DNA from: Pseudomonadota bacterium
GTDB lineage: Bacteria; Pseudomonadota; Gammaproteobacteria; Pseudomonadales; Moraxellaceae
DNA: 64,000 nucleotides
Reading direction: 5' to 3'
Assembly (NCBI GenBank): GCA_023393635.1
Contig: JAEWKT010000062.1
Location: forward strand, 1-64,000
The notes under the pieces: model-generated
Database searches by the model: none
What the model was told of the DNA's origin: nothing
What the model saw: only the letters and a program-made list of their open reading frames with translations
Part shown: piece after piece, positions 26,878 to 34,514 of the stretch
Position numbering within the stretch: the stretch's first letter is position 1
Layout of the letters: every line of letters begins with the position of its first letter
Translations under genes and position numbers: made by a program

Positions 26878-27432
26878 TTGGCCAAGACTTATTTAACCCA
26901 TTGCTGCCTGATTGCCCCGCCTCAACTGAATGATGATTTTTTTGCGCAAACGATTATTTATATTGCCCGACATAATGAGCAAGGCGCGCAAGGGTTAATT
27001 ATTAATCGACCCAGTCATATTCAAATTAAAGAGTTACTCACGGATTTGGAGATTGGTATTGATGTGGTCAAACCGCATGCCGTGCTGGAAGGTGGGCCCA
27101 TACGGCCAGAAGCTGGTTTTGTGTTACATACAGGAAATCCAGTATGGCAATCCTCTATTGCAGTGAGTGAAAATGTGTGCGTGACCACCAGCAAAGATGT
27201 GCTAGAAGCCATTGCACAAAATGAGGGCGTTGAGCGTTATCAAATTATGCTGGGCTATGCCAGCTGGGATGCCCAACAACTGGAACAAGAACTGGCTCGT
27301 GGTGACTGGCTGGTATGTGATGCCGATATGGAGCTGTTATTTAATCTGCCTTATGAACAACGCTGGTCGGCTGCAGCTTCCAAATTAGGTCTGGATACCA
27401 ACTGGCTTTCGGCAGAGATTGGTCATGCCTGA
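26878..27432 (+). CDS. YqgE/AlgH family protein (UPF0301)
   Basis: 184 residues. The typical opening LTHCCLIAPPQLNDDFFAQTIIYIARHNEQGAQGLIINR-type and the GGPIRPEAGFVLH and YASWDAQQLEQEL motifs identify the family. Its biochemical role is not established. A TTG start at 26878 is used, with GGGAG about 10 bases upstream. ruvX begins before this gene ends, a very common yqgE-ruvX pairing. Between recN and this gene, at about 26676-26713, a nested inverted repeat (GCCCATGCC with GGCATTGGGC) lacks a T run. Confidence 0.92.
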   Translation: MAKTYLTHCCLIAPPQLNDDFFAQTIIYIARHNEQGAQGLIINRPSHIQIKELLTDLEIGIDVVKPHAVLEGGPIRPEAGFVLHTGNPVWQSSIAVSENVCVTTSKDVLEAIAQNEGVERYQIMLGYASWDAQQLEQELARGDWLVCDADMELLFNLPYEQRWSAAASKLGLDTNWLSAEIGHA

Positions 27433-27916
27433 TTCCTTAAATACTGTATCGACTGATACACTGCAACCCACTGCGCCGCAAACCAGTTCTCCACAAACTG
27501 TTATGGGTTTTGATTTTGGCACGCAAAAAATGGGCATGGCCTGTGGCAATAGCTTAAGCGGCACAGCGCAGCCCTTGGCCATATTTCCCATGCGTGATGG
27601 CATTCCTGACTGGGATAAACTGACAAAATTAATTGCACAGTGGCAACCAAACCTGTGTGTGGTGGGTCTGCCATTAAACATGGATGACAGCGAATCTGAG
27701 CTATCGCTACGTGCGCGTAAATTTGCACGGCGCTTGCGTCATCGCTTAAATATTCCTGTGTGGATGGTGGATGAACGCTTAACCACGCGTGAGGCGCGCC
27801 ATAGTTTGCTGACCTATCAACAGCAAGGGCATGGTAAAAAAACCAGTGCCGATAGCCTGGCCGCCAGTATGCTGGTTGAAAGTTGGTTTAGAGAAGCAAC
27901 AGGGGTGCAACCATAG
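27425..27916 (+). CDS. ruvX: Holliday junction resolvase-like protein RuvX (YqgF)
   Basis: About 163 residues from the ATG at 27425. A TTG two codons earlier is also in frame. The RNase-H-like fold has VMGFDFGTQKMGMA, CVVGLPLNMDDSESE and VWMVDERLTTREA, with the late Asp in ADSLAAS. In E. coli the homologue processes the 5' end of pre-16S rRNA. It overlaps yqgE by 8 bases, implying coupling. An extra N-terminal stretch of about 20 Thr/Ser/Gln/Pro-rich residues precedes the core. Confidence 0.93.
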   Translation: MPDSLNTVSTDTLQPTAPQTSSPQTVMGFDFGTQKMGMACGNSLSGTAQPLAIFPMRDGIPDWDKLTKLIAQWQPNLCVVGLPLNMDDSESELSLRARKFARRLRHRLNIPVWMVDERLTTREARHSLLTYQQQGHGKKTSADSLAASMLVESWFREATGVQP

Positions 27917-28081
27917 CCCTCACTCCTGTATCTGGCAGCCCACAACAATGATGTATATTGAATAATTTCTTGAACATATAAAAAATAATTAATAAAACCG
28001 ACCAGCAACAAAACTGACTTATATCCAGAGCGACAACTGCCTTAAACTAAACTTAATTTCATTTGATAAAAATAGCACTCC

Positions 28082-29887
28082 ATGAACTTGTGGCAGCTTT
28101 TTCAACAAATCCGACCTTTTGTACAACCTTACCGACTGTTGGTGATTGCCACATTAATTTTGACGCTGTTTGGTGCATTGATTGCCCAGGTAAATGCCTT
28201 AACCCTGAAATATGCGGTTGACAGTATTAATGCGCTGATTCAAGCAGGACAAGGCTTAGCGCAAGGCTGGCATATTTTAATCACCATTAGCATTATTTTT
28301 CTAAGTAAAGAAGTGATTAGCGCACTGGTGCAATTTGGGCAAAAGTTTTTTGGTGAGCGGCTTAGAATTTTCGTATCGCAAGATTTAGCTCAGGGTATTA
28401 TTGAAAAGTTTTTGACTTACCGCCTGGCTTTTTTTGCAGAGGACGATAATCAGGCAGGAAAACTCCAAACGCGGATTGATCGTGGGATTGGTTCTCTGAC
28501 GCGTTTGGTGCAAATATTTTTTATTGATATTTTACCGCTATTTACCAGCGCATTTATTGCGCTAGGCCTCATGTTTTATGCCAATGTATGGGTAGGTGCC
28601 CTGGCCCTGTGCGTGGTGCCTATTTATTTTTGGCTCACCTATGTGCAGGCGCAAAAACTAGGTGGGTGGCGGCGCAGTTTACGCCAAGGCCGTGAGCAAA
28701 AAAGCCAAGGCATTTTAAGCATTATTAATTCGATTAGTGTGATTAAATCATTTAACCGCGAAACAATAGAAGCTCAAAAACAACTCGCCATACAAAAAAA
28801 TCTAACGCAAAACCAGATGCAAACACGCCAAATTAGCTTTTTATTTGATGGCCTAAAAAGCTTTATTGAGCAAGTGGGCGTGGTGCTGATTATTATTTTA
28901 ACCTCTTATTTTGTGCTCAATGACCAAATGAGTATTGGCATGATCATGTATCATGTGCTGTTATTTAATAATGTGTCTGCACCCATCCGTCAGCTGCATC
29001 GTATTTATGATGAAGTGAACGATGCCATGGTTTATTCCGAAAGCTTTTTTTCTATTTTAGAAGCAGATGATGAAATTGAACCAAGTGGTACTCTAAAACC
29101 AATGCCTGTACACGGTAAATTTGTACTCAACAATGTCGATTTTCATTATCCCAATGGTCATCACGCGTTAAAGCACATTAATATGACCATTAAACCTAAT
29201 AAAATTACTGCGCTGGTGGGATTATCAGGCGCAGGAAAAACCACCTTAATCAGCCTGCTGGATAAATTTTATTTACCTGATTCTGGCACGATTGAGCTCG
29301 ATGGCGTGGATTTACAGGACATGGATACCGCGTATTTGCGTGATCATATTGGTTTGGTGTTGCAAAAAAACCATATTTTTCAGGGAAGTATTGAAGACAA
29401 TATTCGTTATGGCAAGATGCAGGCCAGCAGCGAAGATATTATTATTGCTGCAAAAAAAGCCTCTATTCATGAGCAAATTATGGGTCTGGAAAAAGCTTAT
29501 CAGTCTGATGCCACCCAACTTTCTGGTGGTCAGCAACAACGCATCGCTCTGGCGCGTATGTTTTTAAAAAATCCACCGATTATTTTTCTGGATGAACCCA
29601 CCGCAAGCCTTGATGCGATTGCTGCTGAGCAAATTAAGCATAGTCTGGATGAAATTAAACAAGGGCGCACAGTAGTGATTATTTCGCACAGTTTATCGCA
29701 AATTATTGATGCCGATTATACCTATGTCATGAAGGACGGTATGATTGTAGAACATGGCGAACATCATGGCTTATATCACAATTCACAAGTGTACAAAGAA
29801 ATTTTTGATGCGATGGCCAAAAGTTTAAATATTGAGAAAATTGTTAAAACTTTAAATGATGATGGTGAAGAAGAAACGCACAGTTAA
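28082..29887 (+). CDS. ABC exporter, fused membrane and ATPase domains
   Basis: 601 residues. Six transmembrane helices (about 15-310) form a type-I ABC exporter domain. The nucleotide-binding domain follows, with Walker A GLSGAGKTT, Q-loop VLQKNHIF, signature LSGGQQQRIALAR and Walker B IIFLDEPTASLD, with the switch His in IISHS. The C-terminus adds about 30 charged residues. It is a half-transporter that should dimerise. Relatives export lipids, peptides or drugs. The isolated position gives no hint of cargo. Confidence 0.88.
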   Translation: MNLWQLFQQIRPFVQPYRLLVIATLILTLFGALIAQVNALTLKYAVDSINALIQAGQGLAQGWHILITISIIFLSKEVISALVQFGQKFFGERLRIFVSQDLAQGIIEKFLTYRLAFFAEDDNQAGKLQTRIDRGIGSLTRLVQIFFIDILPLFTSAFIALGLMFYANVWVGALALCVVPIYFWLTYVQAQKLGGWRRSLRQGREQKSQGILSIINSISVIKSFNRETIEAQKQLAIQKNLTQNQMQTRQISFLFDGLKSFIEQVGVVLIIILTSYFVLNDQMSIGMIMYHVLLFNNVSAPIRQLHRIYDEVNDAMVYSESFFSILEADDEIEPSGTLKPMPVHGKFVLNNVDFHYPNGHHALKHINMTIKPNKITALVGLSGAGKTTLISLLDKFYLPDSGTIELDGVDLQDMDTAYLRDHIGLVLQKNHIFQGSIEDNIRYGKMQASSEDIIIAAKKASIHEQIMGLEKAYQSDATQLSGGQQQRIALARMFLKNPPIIFLDEPTASLDAIAAEQIKHSLDEIKQGRTVVIISHSLSQIIDADYTYVMKDGMIVEHGEHHGLYHNSQVYKEIFDAMAKSLNIEKIVKTLNDDGEEETHS

Positions 29888-29913
29888 CGTGTATGGCTTA
29901 AATCAGCAATAAT

Positions 29914-29938
29914 TAAAAAGCCCTCTTGTTAAAAGGGC
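29914..29938 (-). terminator. terminator downstream of pgsA
   Basis: The stem GCCC/GGGC with A/T extensions is followed on the minus strand by TTTTTAATT. It lies about 80 bases after the pgsA stop and just after the convergent ABC exporter gene. Confidence 0.6.
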
Positions 29939-30017
29939 AATAGATACAAATGCATAAACACTGGCTTATTTTTCAAGCTATTGCTTTAAGCTATTTCTTG
30001 AACCACCTCTTAAAATC

Positions 30018-30602
30018 TCATGGCTGCTTTAGATAGGGCCATGCTGCTTTTAAATAAATAATCATCGACCAGAGCGTTAACAGCACAGCGGTGTATAACA
30101 AAATATAGGCCACTGGATCAAGCAAACGCCAATTGAGCAAAAATACACTAATGGCAATCATTTGAAACGCGGTTTTATATTTGCCAATAGTAGATACGGC
30201 CACACTAGTACGCGCGCCAAGCTCAGCCATCCATTCCCGTAAGGCAGACACGGTAATTTCACGAGAAATAATCACAATGGCCGCAAAAGCCATGGTAATA
30301 GTAGGCTGCCACTGCACCAATACAATTAATGCTGCCGCCACCATGAGCTTATCGGCCACTGGATCTAAAAAACGGCCAAAGGCAGAGCTTTGGTTAAGTA
30401 CACGTGCCAAATAGCCATCCAGCCAGTCTGTAATGGCCGCTAAAATAAATACGCTGGTTAAAATAATATGCCGTGTCCAGCCACCTTCATGACCATAGAC
30501 CCCAATTGCTGGCGGCCAATAAGCAATCAATAAAAAGACAGGAATTAACCCAATTCGTGCAAGTGTCAGAATATTAGGGATATTTAATATCGTTCCTGTC
30601 AT
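30018..30602 (-). CDS. pgsA: CDP-diacylglycerol-glycerol-3-phosphate 3-phosphatidyltransferase
   Basis: About 194 residues. The CDP-alcohol phosphotransferase signature D-G-x2-A-R-x8-G-x3-D-x3-D is present as DWLDGYLARVLNQSSAFGRFLDPVADK. Four to six transmembrane helices surround it. It makes phosphatidylglycerol phosphate in the inner membrane. The ATG at 30602 (MTGTILNIPNIL) has a GGA 8 bases upstream. The in-frame ATG four codons earlier is possible. In Acinetobacter relatives pgsA lies near uvrC, as here. Confidence 0.93.
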   Translation of the reverse strand: MTGTILNIPNILTLARIGLIPVFLLIAYWPPAIGVYGHEGGWTRHIILTSVFILAAITDWLDGYLARVLNQSSAFGRFLDPVADKLMVAAALIVLVQWQPTITMAFAAIVIISREITVSALREWMAELGARTSVAVSTIGKYKTAFQMIAISVFLLNWRLLDPVAYILLYTAVLLTLWSMIIYLKAAWPYLKQP

Positions 30603-30661
30603 TGAAAAATCCATTAAAAGGAATTAAAAGATACCGCACTATATCATGAGCGAAGAAATAA

Positions 30662-30696
30662 CAAAGCATTGCTTTGTCTGAGCGCAAGGTGAAAGC
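30662..30696 (+). repeat. hairpin plus 24-base direct repeat, copy 1
   Basis: The hairpin CAAAGC-ATT-GCTTTG (30662-30676) runs into the 24-base unit TTTGTCTGAGCGCAAGGTG-AAAGC at 30673-30696. The unit recurs at 30767-30790 with a single T/C difference. Both copies lie in the short gap between pgsA and the thioesterase gene. Confidence 0.75.
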
Positions 30697-30736
30697 TATG
30701 CTTGAGCAAAGAGGATTAGTAGCGATTCTTGCGAAC

Positions 30737-30790
30737 AAAACACGATTGAAGTGTTTTGGCTTCTCATTTGTCTGAGCGCAAGGCGAAAGC
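30737..30790 (+). repeat. hairpin plus 24-base direct repeat, copy 2
   Basis: The perfect 7-bp hairpin AAAACAC-GATTGAA-GTGTTTT (30737-30757) precedes the second copy of the unit (30767-30790) by 9 bases. An 86-codon minus-strand reading frame covers both copies. Its product mixes two translations of the same repeat, so I regard it as non-coding repeat DNA and not a gene. Confidence 0.75.
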
Positions 30791-30843
30791 ACCACCCACT
30801 CTCCCAACCCCACGCTCAGCTTTTTTGATGACAATAAAGCAAT

Positions 30844-31641
30844 CTATAAAAACACTGTGACTGTTTGACGACTCAACGCCACCAACTGACCCTGTTCATC
30901 CCAAATTTTAGCCTGTGTATAACCATAACCATCAGCCGCATATTCCGTCTTCACTTGATATTGCCACCAACTATCGCCTGCTGCCTGCGCTGGCATGTTA
31001 ATCAGTTCTAAATTCCAGTTGAGTGAGCTGGCAGGTGCCATACGGTTATACATGGGCAATACTGCGGGTGGCCATGTGTCACCCAATACCATTAAATGCG
31101 GCAAGTTGATATTTGCAATATCCTCACCTTCCTTAAAACGCATCCAGCCACCAAAATCAGGCTGTGTGGCACTGGTAAATGGCAATGCACCTTCAGACCA
31201 TACCACATCAAAATGCTGAAAGAACTCTGGTGTCATGCCAGAAATAAAAGGTAACGGCTGGCAATCGGCTGGGTTTTTAAATTTTGGCGCAGTATGTTGA
31301 CCCAAAACCTCAATGATAGAGTCGCGCGCTGCCCCAAAACTGGCTACCAGTACAGATTGCACCTGACCTTCCTGAATTAAATGCACCTGAATGCTGACCA
31401 CCGATTTACCTTGACGCAATATTTGCGCACTTAAGGTGGCAGCACCGCTGGACACTGGCCCAATAAAACTGACAAACGCAGAGCGCAATACTTTATTACT
31501 GTCATTGACCAGTTGCTCAGCACGCGCAACCATTAAGCCTGCCACCAAACCACCAAATATGGCCCGACCCTGTGCCCAGCTTTGTGGCAGCACGATCTCT
31601 TCTTGCTGTGCGGCAGTTGCCAGTAATTGATCCAGTTGCAT
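30844..31641 (-). CDS. acyl-CoA thioesterase family protein (double hot-dog, TesB/4HBT_3-like)
   Basis: 265 residues. The N-terminal hot-dog domain has SWAQGRAIFGGLVAGLMVARAEQL and SFIGPVSSGAATLSAQILRQGKSV. The second half (PDFGGWMRFKEG, LMVLGDTWPPAVLPMYNRMAPASSLNWNLE-type) has the conserved Asp of double hot-dog thioesterases. It should hydrolyse acyl-CoA thioesters. The physiological chain length is unknown. It has its own upstream region after the uvrC terminator. Confidence 0.88.
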   Translation of the reverse strand: MQLDQLLATAAQQEEIVLPQSWAQGRAIFGGLVAGLMVARAEQLVNDSNKVLRSAFVSFIGPVSSGAATLSAQILRQGKSVVSIQVHLIQEGQVQSVLVASFGAARDSIIEVLGQHTAPKFKNPADCQPLPFISGMTPEFFQHFDVVWSEGALPFTSATQPDFGGWMRFKEGEDIANINLPHLMVLGDTWPPAVLPMYNRMAPASSLNWNLELINMPAQAAGDSWWQYQVKTEYAADGYGYTQAKIWDEQGQLVALSRQTVTVFL

Positions 31642-31800
31642 GTTTCCTCCAGCGATATAAGCGGCAAATTGATTAGATTTACCTCAAGTTTGCATTTGTG
31701 AGTTTAGTTTTAATAGAAAATAAGGGATTTAAACAGTTAAAAACATGACTTAAACGATCAATCTATTTGATAGGTATTGGGCATTGGTCAATAGAGATCA

Positions 31801-31832
31801 AAAAACCGCCATACAATCAATGCTGGCGGTTT
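31801..31832 (-). terminator. Rho-independent terminator downstream of uvrC
   Basis: The 9-bp stem AAACCGCCA/TGGCGGTTT (31803-31811 with 31824-31832) has a T run on the minus strand. It lies about 60 bases after the uvrC stop. Confidence 0.85.
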
Positions 31833-31888
31833 AATCAGTTTGAACAAGTGACAGGCATAGCCATTATTGGCTTATAAGGACTTTAATT

Positions 31889-33763
31889 TTACTCGTGCAA
31901 CACCTTATAGACCGTGCGTGCCAATGCTTTACCAAAACCAGGCACCATGCCTAAATCATGCTCAGAGGCTTTCAGCACCCCTTGTATCCCACCAAAATGG
32001 GTGAGTAAATCACGGCGACGCTTAGGCCCGAGTCCTGGAATGACTTCCAACACCGACCCACCACGTTTTTTATCACGTTTGGCACGGTGTCTGGTAATGG
32101 CAAACCGATGCGCTTCATCACGCACTTGCTGAATTAAATGTAAGGCCTTGTTGTCACTTTCTAGCTGAATACTATGCCCATCAGTAAAGTGCAGGGTTTC
32201 CAAGCCAGGTTTACGACCCTCACCTTTAGACACACCAATCATAAAGGCATCCAAGTTTAAATCCTGCATCACTTCCATGGCCATTTTAAGCTGTCCCTTG
32301 CCGCCATCTATCAGCAGTAAATCTGGTAAGGGAGCTTTTTTATAACGTCGTGTGAGTGCCTGGCGCATGGCTGCATAATCATCACCTGGGGTAATGTCCT
32401 TAATATCAAACTGACGGTAATCACGTTTACGCGCGCCGCCCTGATCAAACACCACGCAAGACGCCACAGGCGATTCACCCATGGTATGACTAATATCAAA
32501 ACACTCAATGCGATCAATAGAGCGGCCAACCAACTGCTGCAATATGGCAAAACGATCCCGCAGCTCTAAATGGTTGGATAATCTGGCATTTAAGGCATTT
32601 TCAGCATTCATCACTGCCAGCTCTAACCACTCCGCACGCGTTTCACGCACTTTGTGTTTAATTTGCAAACGCTGGCCAAAATGCTGTTTTAAACCTTGTT
32701 CTAAACTAGCAGCATCAGGCAGTGCCACGTTCACAATGAGTTCTTCTGGCAACTCATCAGCAAACTGAAAATAAAACGAGGCCATAAATTCAGACAGCAT
32801 GCAGCCCAATTGCTCAGCATCACTAATCTGACTATGCGTGGTGTCCTGATAAGCAGACGCCAAATCAGGAAAAAATGCCTTGCCACCCAGCATGCGGCCA
32901 TTACGCACATTCATTACCTGTACGCAAACCACGCCCGCTTGCTGGGCAATGGCCAAAATATCCGCCTCGCCTTTGACCTTATATACTGCTTGCTGGGCTT
33001 GTACTTCGCGCAACAAGCCCACCCGATCACGATAAAACACCGCTTCTTCAAACTTTAATTGTTCGGCAGCGCGTTCCATATTGGCAACCAATTCCTGATT
33101 GAGCTCACGTGTATCGCCTTTTAAAAAACGAATCGTATGCGCCACATCCTGTGCATAATCCTCGGGACTGACCAAGCCCACACATGGCGCACGGCAGCGT
33201 TTAATTTGGTATTGCAGACATGGCCGTTTGCGCTGTGCAAAAAAATTATTATCGCACTGGCGGATCATAAATAGCTTTTGTAGCACCAGCATGGTTTCGC
33301 GCGCACTGGTGGCACTAGGATAAGGCCCAAAAAAACGTCCTGCCTGATGCTGTCCCTTTCCACGCCCTGCCGCCAATCGCGGATACGGCTTATCACTGGA
33401 CACAAACACGTATAAGTAGGACTTATCATCACGCAACATAATATTGTATGGCGGACGATGCTGCTTAATCAGATTTTGTTCGAGCAATAAGGCTTCGGTT
33501 TCACTGCGCACCACCATGGTTTCAATGTGCACAATGCGCGCCACCAATGCTCTTGTTTTGGGGTGATCAATGGTTTTAACAAAATAACTGGATACCCGAT
33601 TTTTCAGGTTTTTGGCCTTGCCGACATACAAAAGCTCACCGTTAGCCCCCAGCATTTTATACACGCCAGGCAAGTTCGGTAAATTGGCAAGAATGGCTTT
33701 GATATGGGCTTGTATTTCTTGCGGGCAAGACGATACGGGCACTTTTTGCATAAGATCAATCAT
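31889..33763 (-). CDS. uvrC: excinuclease ABC subunit C
   Basis: 624 residues. The GIY-YIG nuclease domain (LPGVYKMLGANGELLYVGKAKNLKNRV-type) lies at about 30-110. The UvrB-binding UVR motif is at about 210-245. The RNase-H-like 5' nuclease has FDISHTMGES and LPDLLLIDGGKGQL. Two helix-hairpin-helix units (IPGLGPKRRRDLL and VPGFGKALA) close the protein. It makes both incisions in nucleotide excision repair. Confidence 0.97.
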   Translation of the reverse strand: MIDLMQKVPVSSCPQEIQAHIKAILANLPNLPGVYKMLGANGELLYVGKAKNLKNRVSSYFVKTIDHPKTRALVARIVHIETMVVRSETEALLLEQNLIKQHRPPYNIMLRDDKSYLYVFVSSDKPYPRLAAGRGKGQHQAGRFFGPYPSATSARETMLVLQKLFMIRQCDNNFFAQRKRPCLQYQIKRCRAPCVGLVSPEDYAQDVAHTIRFLKGDTRELNQELVANMERAAEQLKFEEAVFYRDRVGLLREVQAQQAVYKVKGEADILAIAQQAGVVCVQVMNVRNGRMLGGKAFFPDLASAYQDTTHSQISDAEQLGCMLSEFMASFYFQFADELPEELIVNVALPDAASLEQGLKQHFGQRLQIKHKVRETRAEWLELAVMNAENALNARLSNHLELRDRFAILQQLVGRSIDRIECFDISHTMGESPVASCVVFDQGGARKRDYRQFDIKDITPGDDYAAMRQALTRRYKKAPLPDLLLIDGGKGQLKMAMEVMQDLNLDAFMIGVSKGEGRKPGLETLHFTDGHSIQLESDNKALHLIQQVRDEAHRFAITRHRAKRDKKRGGSVLEVIPGLGPKRRRDLLTHFGGIQGVLKASEHDLGMVPGFGKALARTVYKVLHE

Positions 33764-33941
33764 TCCTATTAAATGCGTGCAGACAGACCAAATTACAAGG
33801 TTAGTGCTTAATCTACCGCCAGATTTTTTAGTAAAAATGAAGACGATATTTGAAATTTATGTTGTGGTTTTAAAAGCTTATGCCTAATCTAGGCGTGATA
33901 TCAAGACGATATCAACAATACGAATGATGGAGAAGTTTAAA

Positions 33942-34427
33942 ATGTTAAAGAAAATGACTGCAATGGCTATTCTTGCTGCCTGCTCAACTATGGCAATGGC
34001 GGATAATGATGTTGGCTGCGGGGCGGGAACTCAAATCTGGAAAGGCCAATCTGGTATTGCACCAAAAATTTTGGCAGGCACCACCAATGGACTGTTTGCC
34101 AACCAGCTATTTGGTATCACTTTTGGTACTTTAGGTTGTGGTGATTTCAACAGAACCATTACCGCACAAGACCGTGTGAATCAATTTGTTGATGGCAATG
34201 CCGAAGCATTAGCCCGTGATATGGCGGTTGGCCAAGGTGAAAGCCTCAATGTATTGGCGCAGTTAATGGGCGTTCAAGAGCAAGACAAACAGGCTTTTTT
34301 TAACACCACCAAAGCCAACTTTGCTAACATTTATGCCGCTGACCATCAAACCACTAGTCAAGTGATTGCTGCGTTAAATCAGGTACTGGCCAATGACAGC
34401 ACGTTAAAAACCTATAGCTTTAGCTAA
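33942..34427 (+). CDS. exported DUF3015-type protein
   Basis: 161 residues from the ATG at 33942, which has GGAG 9 bases upstream. An in-frame ATG at 33924 lies upstream of that site and is unlikely. A clear signal peptide (KKMTAMAILAACSTMAMA) is followed by DVGCGAGTQIWKGQSG and TFGTLGCGDFNRTITAQDRVN. These motifs match a DUF3015-type periplasmic family of unknown function. It has its own terminator and appears monocistronic. Confidence 0.82.
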   Translation: MLKKMTAMAILAACSTMAMADNDVGCGAGTQIWKGQSGIAPKILAGTTNGLFANQLFGITFGTLGCGDFNRTITAQDRVNQFVDGNAEALARDMAVGQGESLNVLAQLMGVQEQDKQAFFNTTKANFANIYAADHQTTSQVIAALNQVLANDSTLKTYSFS

Positions 34428-34457
34428 TTGATAGGTGATGTAAGCAACTGAACAATG

Positions 34458-34487
34458 CCTCATGCTCTAGGGAGTGTGAGGTTTTTT
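34458..34487 (+). terminator. terminator of the DUF3015 gene
   Basis: The stem CCTCATGCTC/GAGTGTGAGG (two G-T pairs, 4-base loop) is followed by six T bases on the plus strand, 30 bases after the stop codon. Confidence 0.85.
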
Positions 34488-34514
34488 ATTTCATAACCTG
34501 TAGACAAAAAACCA

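Noticed and set aside
30574..30834. 86-codon minus-strand frame between the thioesterase gene and pgsA
   Set aside because: It runs across both copies of a direct repeat and two hairpins and overlaps the pgsA start. The two repeat copies are read in different phases, which speaks against a real protein.
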